From the NCBI GenBank assembly GCA_046726315.1, contig JBKPAG010000008.1, forward strand, positions 86,800 to 150,799: DNA of 64,000 bases, in the 5' to 3' direction. The DNA comes from JACVRX01 sp046726315 (GTDB lineage: Bacteria > Actinomycetota > Actinomycetes > Jiangellales > Jiangellaceae). Position numbers and translations under genes: made by a program. Position 1 is the stretch's first letter; every line of letters begins with the position of its first letter. Below are positions 7,988-17,234 of this stretch, piece by piece. Under the pieces are notes generated by a model. It was not told the origin of the DNA. It was given only the letters and a program-made list of their open reading frames with translations, and ran no database searches.

Positions 7988-10228
7988 ATGGGAATCAAGC
8001 ACGTCATCGCGTATGCCATGCATGAGTCCGAACGGGACGAGGCGGCCCGGATGGTCGAGCACGCCCAGGTGACGGACAGCTACGTCATCGGCGACATCGA
8101 CGAGGACCGCATCGTGGCGCTCGAGCAGGCCGGGCTGCTCGTCGACGAGGTGGCGCCCTCCGGGCGCCCGACGACGGCCGCCATGGCACGGGGAACGCTG
8201 TCGGCTGAGACCGGCGTCGACGGGTGGCGGGCCGGTGGCGACGACGAAATCCCCCCACCGGAGCCGGGCCTGCCGACCCAGTGGCTGGTGAGCCTGACCA
8301 GCCCGTTGATGCGCGACATGCGGCAAGCGCTGGACGCGGCCGGTGTCCAGCTCCACGAGTACGTGCCGCACCACGCCTATGTCGCCACCGCGACACCCGA
8401 GCAGGCGTCGGAGGTCATCAATTTGCCGTTCGTCCGTGACGTCGAGCGCTACGGGCCGTCGAAAACCGGCCCGATCGTGCTCACGGCGGGTGGCGACGAC
8501 CGCGGCGAGGGCGACAGCGCCCGGGTCTGGGATCTGTGGCTCTCGGATTTTCCTGGATCGGACCTGGTGCGCGAGCAGGTGCTTGCTTGGCTCGAGCAGA
8601 ACGACGTGTCGGTGGTGGGCGCGGGCGGCCGGCGGGTCCGGCTGGCCCTACCCGCGGACTCCGGGTTGAAGCGAGAGATCAGCACCCTTCCCGGTGTACT
8701 CAGCATGGTCGAGCACGTGCCGCCGAAGTGGTTCAACGACGTCGCCCGCGGCCTGCTCGGCGTTACGTCGGACAATCCCGAACGCAGCCTGCCGTTGACC
8801 GGCGCCGGCCAGGTGGTCGCCGTCGCCGACACCGGCCTGCAGGAGACGCACCCCGACTTCGCCGGCCGGGTCGTCGACGTGGTCGCGCTTGGCCGGCCGA
8901 ACGACGCGTCGGACCCGCACGGGCACGGCACCCACGTGGCCGGTTCGGTGCTGGCTGACGGTTCCGCATCGGACGGGACCTACGCCGGGGTGGCGCCCGA
9001 GGCCAAGCTGTACTTCCAGTCGCTGCTCGACCCGCATGGCGGCCTCGGTGGCCTGCCGGTCTCGATGGAGGACCTGTTCGAGCCCGCGTACCAGGCCGGT
9101 GCGCGAATCCACAACAACAGCTGGGGCGCGGCGACCGCGTCGGCGTACACCGTCGACTCCAACGACGTCGACGCCTACGCCGCTAAACGCCGCGACATGC
9201 TGATCGTCATCGCGGCGGGCAACGAGGGCACGGCCGCTAGCCCGTTCAACTCGGCACCCGGCTTCGTCGACTGGCTCTCGATCGGCTCCCCGGCGTCGTG
9301 CAAGAACGCTCTCACCGTGGGCGCCACGCGGACCAAACGGACGACCGGCGGGCTCTCCGGGCGCACCTATGGCAACAGCTGGCCCGGCGACTTCCCGAAG
9401 CCGCCGATCTCAGAGCAGCGGCTGTCCGGCGACCCGGAAAGCATGGCCGGCTTCAGCAGCCGGGGACCATGCGACGACCGGCGGATCAAGCCCGACCTCG
9501 TCGCTCCGGGCACAGACATCGTCTCGACCAGGTCTGTTCTCGCGCCGGACGGCCATTTCTGGGGCCTGGTCGACGACAACCCGGCCTACGCGTACATGGG
9601 CGGGACGAGCATGGCCTGCCCGCTGGTTGCCGGCTGCGCCACTTTGGTCCGGCAGTACTTCGCCGACGAGCGGGATACCTCGCCCAGCGCCGCGTTGCTC
9701 AAGGCGACGTTGGTAAACGGCACCCGCTGGCTCACCGGAGCGGACTCGCTGGCAGACCGCGACGCCCGGCCGAACTTCCACCAGGGCTTCGGTGCGGTCA
9801 ACCTGACGACCACCGTCCCCAACCCGGCAGAGCCCGATCTCCGGCTGGAGTTCATCGACTGCTGGGAGAAGCCGAATCTCCAGCTCGACGAGACCGGTGC
9901 GCGGCGGCAGTTCCAGGTGGACGTCCAGGCTGGGATGCCGCTGCGGCTGTGCTTGGCCTACACCGACCTGCCCGGCCGCTCGCTGCAGAACGACGTGAGC
10001 TTCATGGTGCAGGACCCCACCGGCGCAAAGATCGCCGGGAACACGGGGCTGCCGGAGATCACCAAGTCCGACGTCGACAACAACGTCGAGGTGATCCGGA
10101 TCGACGACCCGGCACCCGGGCGTTGGCTGATCCAGGTGTTCGCCCGCAATTTGCTCCGGCCGTCGCAGGACTACGCACTGGTCGTCACCGGCGCGCTGTC
10201 GTCGGCCCTGCGCCGGGCTCCGGGCTGA
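7988..10228 (+). CDS. S8 subtilisin-like serine protease, no signal peptide
   Basis: A 746-residue subtilase with a complete triad: Asp281 in VVAVADTGLQ, His313 in HGHGTHVAG, Ser541 in GGTSMACP, and oxyanion Asn412 in AAGNEGTA. Residues 1-240 form an N-terminal region unlike a secretion signal plus prodomain; the C-terminal 130 residues look like a beta-sandwich (P-domain/PPC-like). No export signal is visible, so an intracellular protease is likely. GAGGGG lies just before the ATG. It sits 10 bp after the C25-like gene and 3 bp before the CHAT gene, which argues for one transcript. Confidence 0.9.
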   Translation: MGIKHVIAYAMHESERDEAARMVEHAQVTDSYVIGDIDEDRIVALEQAGLLVDEVAPSGRPTTAAMARGTLSAETGVDGWRAGGDDEIPPPEPGLPTQWLVSLTSPLMRDMRQALDAAGVQLHEYVPHHAYVATATPEQASEVINLPFVRDVERYGPSKTGPIVLTAGGDDRGEGDSARVWDLWLSDFPGSDLVREQVLAWLEQNDVSVVGAGGRRVRLALPADSGLKREISTLPGVLSMVEHVPPKWFNDVARGLLGVTSDNPERSLPLTGAGQVVAVADTGLQETHPDFAGRVVDVVALGRPNDASDPHGHGTHVAGSVLADGSASDGTYAGVAPEAKLYFQSLLDPHGGLGGLPVSMEDLFEPAYQAGARIHNNSWGAATASAYTVDSNDVDAYAAKRRDMLIVIAAGNEGTAASPFNSAPGFVDWLSIGSPASCKNALTVGATRTKRTTGGLSGRTYGNSWPGDFPKPPISEQRLSGDPESMAGFSSRGPCDDRRIKPDLVAPGTDIVSTRSVLAPDGHFWGLVDDNPAYAYMGGTSMACPLVAGCATLVRQYFADERDTSPSAALLKATLVNGTRWLTGADSLADRDARPNFHQGFGAVNLTTTVPNPAEPDLRLEFIDCWEKPNLQLDETGARRQFQVDVQAGMPLRLCLAYTDLPGRSLQNDVSFMVQDPTGAKIAGNTGLPEITKSDVDNNVEVIRIDDPAPGRWLIQVFARNLLRPSQDYALVVTGALSSALRRAPG

Positions 10229-10231
10229 CCG

Positions 10232-13081
10232 TTGACCGCTTCTGTGACCACCAGCGGAGAGGCGTTGGGCTGGGATGACCTGGCCCCGCTGCATCGGCTG
10301 CTGGCTGGGACCGACGACGGGATCCGTGCCGCGGCCGCCGAGGCCGCCGCCCGGCTGCCGCTCACGGTCGCGGCCTGGGATCGGGTCGGCGACGTGCTTG
10401 CTGAGTTGCTCGAGACCGGGCCTACCGTCGCGGTGGCACGGGCAGCGACGCACGCGCCGTTGGTCCGGCTGCGGCAGCAGCTCCGGACGATTGCGGCAGA
10501 CGGCGGCCATCCGGCTCAGCACGTCGCGTCGGTGGCATTGACTGACATCGGCGACGACAACGTGCTCGCCGCTGACGTCTCCCGCCTCCTGGCTCGGCCG
10601 CTGACCAACCACACAGCGGTGCGGCTCGCGGGACTCCCGCTGGAGCGCCTGTCGATGTCACCGCAGCGGATCCCGGAACTGCATGCCTCCGACGGCCGTG
10701 GGTCCCTGTCGTTGTTGACAGCGGTCGCGGCCGCCCGGCTCGGTGAGACAGACCGACTCGACCGACTGCTTCGCCGGGCAGCCGAAGAGCCGGCCGTGCT
10801 CCTGCTCCGCCGGGCCGGCCAGAGCCCGGGGGCGTTGCTGTCGGCGAGTGCGTCTCTGCGCACGGCTCTGCGTTCTGTGCCGCCGCTTCCGGACGTGTTG
10901 CAAGCGCATCTCGAGCGCCAGTTGTCGGCTGATGCCGAGGCGCACCGGGTGCTGAGATCGGTGTGGCTGCAACCGCAGCGCCAACCCGTCACACCGCAGC
11001 GCCTCGACGTTTTCACCGGCCCGCTCGCTCGGTTCGTCGCCGATATTCGGTCCGGATCCGTCCCGTGGGCCGGCCTCTTCCTCACCGCGCAAGCAACGAT
11101 GTTGCAGGACAGCGCGCCCGATCCACGAGCGGTTTTCTCGACGTGGATTCGGGTCGCGGATGCGGCGGCGGCAGTATGGCCGCAGGTCGCCTGGACTCTC
11201 AGCCGAGGCGGCGGCCGCATTCTGATCGACCGGGTGTCACCGTGGTTCGACGATCCCGATTCTGCTCTCGCGGCTTGCCTGGCGGTGCGTGACGCGGCGG
11301 GCTGGCTGACGACACCACGGCCACCAGACGAGCCCTCGGTCGTCGTCAGCGACGAGCCGCTGCTGGGAGCCGGTTTGGCGTTCGGCGCACATGAGCTTCC
11401 TCCGCCGGAACAGCCACCGTGGCCACGGCCTACCGAACTTGTTGACCCGACCCTGGCCGTCGAAGCGCCGCTGAAAGAGGGCTGGGCCACGGAAGTGCCG
11501 TCGTTCGGAGCCGGCTTCGAGCCGGAGGGCATCGACGTACCATCGTCCGGGTCGTCACCGCAGCCGGCCGCTTCCTATGCGAAACTGTCCTGCCCGTCGG
11601 CAGTCGTCGTCGAGGAGGAGTTCGACCTCGACCTCGGCCTCGGACCACGTCCGACTCGGGGCGTGACCGCGCAACCGCTGACGCTGCCAGACCAGCCCGA
11701 GTACACGCTGACCGTGCAGATCGTTGTCGACGGGTTCGCGCTGCGGCCGGACGAGCAGCCGACGATTGATCTCGCCGTTTCCCCGGCGACGCCATATCCG
11801 ACGGCGACTCTGCATCTGACCGCTCTGTCGGATCCCGAGTTCGGGCCGCTGCGCTCGATCCTCGCCGTGTTCTCCGTCGATGGACGGACCGTCGGGAGCG
11901 CCACCCGAGCGGTCGAGGTCGTGGCTTCGCGATCCCAGCTCTCCCGTGATGCCGTTGACGCGCCGCCGACCGGCGTGGACACCGCGCTGCCAGCCGAGGC
12001 TCAGACGGCGGATCTGACCGTCACGATCAGCAAAGGTGACGACGTGGACGGGCGGCGGCTGCTGTGGAGTTTCCAGTCGCCGCATCCGACGGTGCCTGGG
12101 TCGGCCGAGCCGCTGAGCTGCACTCTCGGCAGCCGGCCGGAGGATTTCGCCAAGAGCCTCATGAGGTCGGCGGGACGAGTCCAGGGAGAGTCGCTGAAGG
12201 CGGAGATCACCGGCGCGGGCAGGCTGATCGCCCGGCTCGTTCCGACCGAGGTACACGCCGCACTCCGAGCGTCCGCTGCGGCTGTCGGCGGCCCACCGAG
12301 CGTCCTGCTTCTCTCCGCCGACCCGTTCGTTCCGTGGGAGCTCGCCAGGATCGACCTACCGTGGGTGTCGGAAGCTCCGCCGATGCTCGGTGCCCAGGCG
12401 GCCGTCGGCCGGTGGGCGCTGCGTGAGCCTGGGCCCACACCCGAGCCGCCACGATCGGTCTCGGTGCGGGACATGACGATTGTCCGCGGCGTGTACGAAC
12501 GCGTCATCGGGTTCAAGCAGCTCAAGTTTGCCGAACAAGAAGCCCTTGATCTCCAGGCTGCTTATGGCGCCACGCTGGTCGACGCTGCCCAGGAGCCGTT
12601 CTTCGCGTGCCTGCGCGGGGAGCCGTCGGCAGAGGTCCTGCATTTCGCCATGCACGGCAAGTTCGACCCGATGGGTCTGCAGGACGGCCTCATCCTGGTC
12701 GACGGGAACGTCGTCGACCCTCTGATGATCTTGGGCACCGACCTCAGCCGGCATCCCTTCGTCTTCCTGAATGCGTGCCAGGTGGGGATGGCCGGCGAGA
12801 CGCTCGGCCAGTACGGCGGCATGGCCCAGTCGTTCGTGGAGGCGGGCGCCTCGGGTGTCATTGCGCCGTTGTGGGTCGTGAACGACGAGGTAGCGCGGGA
12901 CGTGTCGCTGCGCTTCTACGCGTCGGCGTTTGCCGGGACATCGCCTGCCGAGTTCCTCCGGGCGGAACGGGCCCGCGACAGTGCGAGCACCCACCTGGCG
13001 TATGTCCTGTACGGACATCCCTTGCTGCAGCTGACCCGGCCCAAGGAGGCGGATGGCGATGGCGACCCAGCTGGACCCTGA
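10232..13081 (+). CDS. CHAT-domain (caspase-like) protease
   Basis: A 949-residue protein: helical, HEAT-like N-terminus (about 1-330), a beta-rich middle (about 440-640), and a C-terminal CHAT domain (about 690-940) with His808 in HFAMHGKFD and Cys849 in FLNACQVG. CHAT proteases belong to the caspase/separase clan; several act as defence or cell-death effectors (for example in type III-E CRISPR and gasdermin systems). Start is TTG at 10232 or in-frame GTG at 10244; the stop of the subtilase is 3 bp upstream. The next gene starts inside its 3' end. The target is unknown. Confidence 0.88.
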   Translation: MTASVTTSGEALGWDDLAPLHRLLAGTDDGIRAAAAEAAARLPLTVAAWDRVGDVLAELLETGPTVAVARAATHAPLVRLRQQLRTIAADGGHPAQHVASVALTDIGDDNVLAADVSRLLARPLTNHTAVRLAGLPLERLSMSPQRIPELHASDGRGSLSLLTAVAAARLGETDRLDRLLRRAAEEPAVLLLRRAGQSPGALLSASASLRTALRSVPPLPDVLQAHLERQLSADAEAHRVLRSVWLQPQRQPVTPQRLDVFTGPLARFVADIRSGSVPWAGLFLTAQATMLQDSAPDPRAVFSTWIRVADAAAAVWPQVAWTLSRGGGRILIDRVSPWFDDPDSALAACLAVRDAAGWLTTPRPPDEPSVVVSDEPLLGAGLAFGAHELPPPEQPPWPRPTELVDPTLAVEAPLKEGWATEVPSFGAGFEPEGIDVPSSGSSPQPAASYAKLSCPSAVVVEEEFDLDLGLGPRPTRGVTAQPLTLPDQPEYTLTVQIVVDGFALRPDEQPTIDLAVSPATPYPTATLHLTALSDPEFGPLRSILAVFSVDGRTVGSATRAVEVVASRSQLSRDAVDAPPTGVDTALPAEAQTADLTVTISKGDDVDGRRLLWSFQSPHPTVPGSAEPLSCTLGSRPEDFAKSLMRSAGRVQGESLKAEITGAGRLIARLVPTEVHAALRASAAAVGGPPSVLLLSADPFVPWELARIDLPWVSEAPPMLGAQAAVGRWALREPGPTPEPPRSVSVRDMTIVRGVYERVIGFKQLKFAEQEALDLQAAYGATLVDAAQEPFFACLRGEPSAEVLHFAMHGKFDPMGLQDGLILVDGNVVDPLMILGTDLSRHPFVFLNACQVGMAGETLGQYGGMAQSFVEAGASGVIAPLWVVNDEVARDVSLRFYASAFAGTSPAEFLRAERARDSASTHLAYVLYGHPLLQLTRPKEADGDGDPAGP

Positions 13082-14528
13082 TGGCGGATTCGTCGAGATC
13101 GGTGGCGTCCTGATCGCCACACCGGGCGTCGGCGGACAAGCCGAAGCCGTCCACCCGTCCACTGGTGACAGCCGCGCGGAGGCGCACGTCTCCGACAACG
13201 TAGCGGCCGCGTTGTCAGCAGCCGATCTCCGGGTGCAGGTCGACATCGAACTGTCCGACCTGTCGGTCGGCACGGGGGCCGGGATCGGCCGCGGTGGCGG
13301 CGAGGCCGAACCGGCGATCGTGGCCCAGGTCCCATCGCCGGGCGAGAGCATGGGACAGGTGGTTCTGCTCGTCGACGAGGATGGGCTGCTGACCTGGCAC
13401 TACCCGACGTCGGACCAGCCGGTCGGCGCGGGCGGGACCCGCGGGGACGAGCTGCTGACCTATCGCATCCCGATACGGGCCCCGGCCGTCGGCGCCGAAG
13501 ACACTCGCGGGCCGGTGGGCTGGCTGGCCAAAAAGGTCCTCAAGGTCCTGGTCTTCCGGCTCCTCGACGACATGCTGGGCCGGGCCGGCCGATACCTGGC
13601 CGGCCGGTGGGAGGAGAAGCACCGGTGGTACGGCCTTCGCACGGTTACCGGTTCGTCCGGGCTGGATGGCGAGCCGGTCGACTGGGCAGGGTTGACCGCA
13701 GGGCCGGTGTTGCTCCTTGTCCACGGCACGTTCTCCCGTGGCGCGACGGCGTTCTCGGAGCTGCCCTCGGATGAGCTTCGAAGCCTCGCCGATGCTTATG
13801 GTGGCCGGATCATCGTCTTCGACCACCCGACCGTCAGCGTCGACCCGGTGACCAATGCGCGATGGTTTGTCGAGCAGTTCACGGCCGGAGCTCCGGACGA
13901 CGCCGCAATCGTCGTCGATGTGATTGCGCACTCGCGGGGCGGGCTGGTCGCGCGAGCGCTATCCGAGCAGCAACATCGGTTGGCTCTCTCCGGCCGCCGG
14001 CTCGAGGTGCGCTCCGCTGTGTTCGTCGGCGTGCCGAACGCCGGGACGGCACTGGCGGATCCCGAGCACCTCGGCGACCTGCTCGACACCTACACCAACC
14101 TGCTCGATGCCTTCCCGGACATCGGCGCGGTAGACGTGCTCCAGGTCGTCCTCGAGGTGGTGAAACAGGTGGCGACTGGCGTGGTCGAGGGCCTGGACGG
14201 ACTGATGTCCATGAATCCCGGTGGCGACTACCTGCGCGCCCTGAACAAGGAACCGGCGGAGCATCCGGGCTACGCCGCCATCGCCGCCGACTTCACCCCG
14301 ACCTCACGCAACGCCCGGCAGCTCGCCATGAACCTGGTCGCCGACAAGCTGTTCCGCAGCGCAAACGACTTGGTAGTGCCGCGTGCCGGGGCGTGGGAAG
14401 TCGACGACCGTTCGCTGGTGGCGGCCGACCGCCGGTTGTCCATCGCCGATGATCAGGCAGTGACCCACAACGGCTACTTCGCCAGCCCTGATGTGCGGGA
14501 ACGGCTGCGGGAGTGGCTCATTTCGTGA
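13059..14528 (+). CDS. Alpha/beta hydrolase of a CHAT-associated, lipase-like family
   Basis: A 489-residue protein with a beta-rich N-terminal region (1-190) and an alpha/beta-hydrolase core: LLLVHGTFSRG oxyanion region, nucleophile Ser292 in IAHSRGG, Asp437 in SANDLVVP and His470 in VTHNGYF. All triad residues are present. It resembles esterase/lipase-like proteins often coded beside CHAT and subtilase genes in actinomycetes. The ATG at 13059 is nine bases after a strong AAGGAGG; the ATG at 13053 is too close to it. It overlaps the CHAT gene by 23 bp, implying coupled translation. The substrate (lipid, ester or peptide) is unknown. Confidence 0.85.
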   Translation: MATQLDPDGGFVEIGGVLIATPGVGGQAEAVHPSTGDSRAEAHVSDNVAAALSAADLRVQVDIELSDLSVGTGAGIGRGGGEAEPAIVAQVPSPGESMGQVVLLVDEDGLLTWHYPTSDQPVGAGGTRGDELLTYRIPIRAPAVGAEDTRGPVGWLAKKVLKVLVFRLLDDMLGRAGRYLAGRWEEKHRWYGLRTVTGSSGLDGEPVDWAGLTAGPVLLLVHGTFSRGATAFSELPSDELRSLADAYGGRIIVFDHPTVSVDPVTNARWFVEQFTAGAPDDAAIVVDVIAHSRGGLVARALSEQQHRLALSGRRLEVRSAVFVGVPNAGTALADPEHLGDLLDTYTNLLDAFPDIGAVDVLQVVLEVVKQVATGVVEGLDGLMSMNPGGDYLRALNKEPAEHPGYAAIAADFTPTSRNARQLAMNLVADKLFRSANDLVVPRAGAWEVDDRSLVAADRRLSIADDQAVTHNGYFASPDVRERLREWLIS

Positions 14529-14561
14529 ACGAGTCCGTTGAGACCCGCGCAGGAGCTGCCA

Positions 14562-15509
14562 GTGACGTCAATGATGACCCCGCGGCGGGCGAAGGTGTGC
14601 GTCCTGGGCAGCGCGAACATGGATCTCGTCGTCACGGTCGACCGCGCACCGAAACTCGGGGAGACGGTGACTGGGCGTATTTTCGCCCAGATACCCGGTG
14701 GCAAGGGGGCTAACCAGGCCCTCGCCGCCGCGCGAGCCGGCGGCCACGTCCGCATGATCGGCGCGGTCGGCGACGACGCATTCGGCCAACAGATCCGTGC
14801 GGTGCTGGAAGCTGACGGAGTCGACACGACCGGACTGCTGGTGGTCGACGAACCAACCGGCACGGCTCACATCGTCGTCGACGCCGATGGTGAGAACGCC
14901 ATCGTCGTCGTGCCCAGTGCGAACGGTTCGATGCGTTCGTTGACCGACGATCACCGGGAAATGATCAGTACGTCAGACGTGCTCCTACTGCAGCTGGAGC
15001 TTCCATCCGGGATCGTCAACCAAGCAGCGAGGTGGGGCGCCGAACAAGGGACCCGAGTGGTGCTGACGCCGGCTCCAGTCGCGCCCGTCGCCGATGACCA
15101 GCTCGGCGCGATTGATCTCTTGGTCCCGAACGAGCACGAGGCAGCGCAGCTCACCGGCCACGACAACGTTCGGACCGCGGCCCACATGCTGCTCAGCCGC
15201 GGGGCTGGCGCCGTCGCGATCACGATGGGGCGACGAGGTTGCCTGTATGCCGACGGCTCGGGCGTCATCGAGATGCCCGCGCGAGACGTCCCGGCGATCG
15301 ACACAACCGCCGCAGGTGACACGTTCGTCGCCGCACTCACCGTGGCCCTCACGGAAGGCCGCGCGCTACGCGAGTCTCTCGAATGGGCAACCGCCGCGGC
15401 AGCAATCTCCGTCCAACGACCCGGTGCTTCGACGTCAATGCCCTATCGACCCGAGATCGATGCGCTGGTCGCCGACACGAATCCGCCGACGGGCAACCGC
15501 GTTCCATAG
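14562..15509 (+). CDS. rbsK: PfkB-family carbohydrate kinase (ribokinase-like)
   Basis: A 315-residue ribokinase-fold enzyme: N-terminal GSANMDLVVTVDRAPKLGET, the GGKGANQALAAARAGG signature, VPNEHEAAQLTG and the C-terminal DTTAAGDTFVAAL with the catalytic base Asp. The family phosphorylates ribose or other sugars/nucleosides with ATP. The GTG at 14562 is preceded by AGGAG at six bases; earlier TTG or later ATGs (14571, 14574) are alternatives. It follows the hydrolase by 33 bp in a protease block, an odd place for ribose catabolism: no transporter or ribose regulator is near. Overall family is certain, the ribokinase label moderately so. Confidence 0.8.
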   Translation: MTSMMTPRRAKVCVLGSANMDLVVTVDRAPKLGETVTGRIFAQIPGGKGANQALAAARAGGHVRMIGAVGDDAFGQQIRAVLEADGVDTTGLLVVDEPTGTAHIVVDADGENAIVVVPSANGSMRSLTDDHREMISTSDVLLLQLELPSGIVNQAARWGAEQGTRVVLTPAPVAPVADDQLGAIDLLVPNEHEAAQLTGHDNVRTAAHMLLSRGAGAVAITMGRRGCLYADGSGVIEMPARDVPAIDTTAAGDTFVAALTVALTEGRALRESLEWATAAAAISVQRPGASTSMPYRPEIDALVADTNPPTGNRVP

Positions 15510-15515
15510 CGGAAC
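15501..15515. promoter_or_regulatory. Short inverted repeat GTTCC-N5-GGAAC over the kinase stop codon
   Basis: Arms GTTCC (15501-15505) and GGAAC (15511-15515) enclose the TAG of the kinase gene. A TAGTCT hexamer lies 17 bases downstream, so this may be an operator or start of a promoter for the TPR-trypsin gene. The short stem without a U-tract makes a terminator unlikely. Confidence 0.3.
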
Positions 15516-15575
15516 ATCATCGAATCTGCGTTAGTCTAGGGCACCGGCAATCGGCGGAGATGTTGAAACAGCTGT

Positions 15576-17234
15576 TTGTATGGACACCGGAGCAAGTCTG
15601 GGGGTACGGGCGACTTGAGCTGGGAAAGCCAATTTGCAAATGCGACGCGCAGCTTCGAATGGCCGCGGGTCGCGGAACTCGCCAACGGATATGTGGAACA
15701 TCTGCGCAACACAAGTGAATATGTTTCGGCGACCGAAGCCAAGTCAATTCTCGCCTTGTTGCGCGAGAACCGGCGGTCTAACGAACTTCTTCGGGTCGCC
15801 GATGCGTTGCTGGGGCACGGTGTCGAAGATGCCGCGGTGAAGCGGCAGTTCGCGCAGGCGCTCGTCGACCGGGACAGCCCGGCAGCCTCCCTCCTGATCT
15901 TTCGCACCCTCGTTGCCGATCCCGGTGTCTCGGAGGGAGAACGCGCGGAGGCCCAGGGCGGCGTGGGGCGTTGCTACAAGCAGATGTACGTGCTGAACAC
16001 CGCCGGCGGACTGCGCTCGCGCTATCTACAGCTCGCCCTCGCCGCATACCGCAAGGCGTACGACCAGGACCACGGGCGGATCTGGCACGGCATCAACGTC
16101 GTAGCGCTGCTCTGGCGAGCCGACCGAGACGGGATCGGCCTGCCCGACGTCGTCGATGCCGGCACGGCGGCCCGCAATCTCGCCGAGGAGATCCTTCTTC
16201 GCGTCGAGTCGGACCCCGATCCAGATGCGTGGGCGCAGGCAACTGCCTGTGAGGCGTGTATCGCCCTCGGTCGGCACGACGAGGCCGTGGAATGGGCCGC
16301 GCGGTTCGCGTCCGACCGCGACGCCGACGCCTTCAAGATCGCCGCTGTGCTCCGCCAGCTGATCGAGATCTGGCAACTCGACACGGCCGGACCACCCGGC
16401 GACGCCGTGTTGCCAGTCATGCGGTCCGCACTGCTCGATCAGGACGGTGGCGCCGTTGCCGTCGCGACCCGGGACGTCCGTGCAACCCGGCTGCACCAGG
16501 CCGTGGACCCGAAACTGGAAAAGGTCCTGGGGGAGGAGCGATTCCAGACGTTGACGTGGTATCGGACTGGGCTACAGCGATGCCGAGCAGTGGCTCGAAT
16601 TCAAAACCTGAACGAACAGGGGATTGGGACCGGGTTTCTGATCGACGGGAGTGCCCTGCATCCCGCGTTGCCGAAGAATGTGTTGGCGACCAACGGACAC
16701 GTTGTTCCTGAGATGTTGGATCCACGCAACGCAGTGGTCGACTTTCGAGGTCTTGATGAAGACCAGGATTCGCGACAAAGCTTTCGTGTAGTTCGCCGTT
16801 GGTGGTACGAGCCATCCCGAACTCCCGGACTGGACACTACTCTTCTCGAGCTCGAAGACTTTCCACGCCACGTCACACCCATCCCGCCGGCAGCTGCGCT
16901 CCCGAGGCTTGATAGCGACCCGCCGCCGCGCGCGTACCTCATCGGTCATCCAGGTGGCCAGGCTCAGCCGCAGTTCACCATTCAGGACAATCTCTTGCTC
17001 GACTATGACGACTCCCGGGTTCACTACCGCTCTCCGACCGAACCGGGCAGCTCTGGCAGCCCGGTGTTCGACGACCAATGGCAACTCATCGCACTCCACC
17101 ACGGCGGCGGCTTCGAGATACCGAGGCTGAACAGCAAGGGCGGCACGTACCCGGCCAACGAAGGTATCTCGGTGTGGGCCATCATTGACGGTCTCGAACG
17201 GCGTCCACCAGTGGCCGAGGAGATCGTCGTGTGA
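15576..17234 (+). CDS. TPR-repeat protein with C-terminal trypsin-like serine protease
   Basis: A 552-residue fusion. Residues about 20-330 are helical repeats resembling TPR or TRAFs-binding-type regions (for example LAAYRKAYDQDHG, ACIALGRHDEAVEWA). The C-terminus is a trypsin-like protease with His375 in LATNGHVV, Asp420 in GLDTTLLEL and Ser493 in EPGSSGSPVFDD. Such fusions recur in predicted bacterial conflict loci, where the repeats are thought to receive a signal and the protease to execute it. There is no signal peptide. Start is TTG at 15576, with TTG at 15615 after a G-rich stretch as an alternative. Its TGA overlaps the start of the LSDAT gene. Confidence 0.85.
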   Translation: MYGHRSKSGGTGDLSWESQFANATRSFEWPRVAELANGYVEHLRNTSEYVSATEAKSILALLRENRRSNELLRVADALLGHGVEDAAVKRQFAQALVDRDSPAASLLIFRTLVADPGVSEGERAEAQGGVGRCYKQMYVLNTAGGLRSRYLQLALAAYRKAYDQDHGRIWHGINVVALLWRADRDGIGLPDVVDAGTAARNLAEEILLRVESDPDPDAWAQATACEACIALGRHDEAVEWAARFASDRDADAFKIAAVLRQLIEIWQLDTAGPPGDAVLPVMRSALLDQDGGAVAVATRDVRATRLHQAVDPKLEKVLGEERFQTLTWYRTGLQRCRAVARIQNLNEQGIGTGFLIDGSALHPALPKNVLATNGHVVPEMLDPRNAVVDFRGLDEDQDSRQSFRVVRRWWYEPSRTPGLDTTLLELEDFPRHVTPIPPAAALPRLDSDPPPRAYLIGHPGGQAQPQFTIQDNLLLDYDDSRVHYRSPTEPGSSGSPVFDDQWQLIALHHGGGFEIPRLNSKGGTYPANEGISVWAIIDGLERRPPVAEEIVV

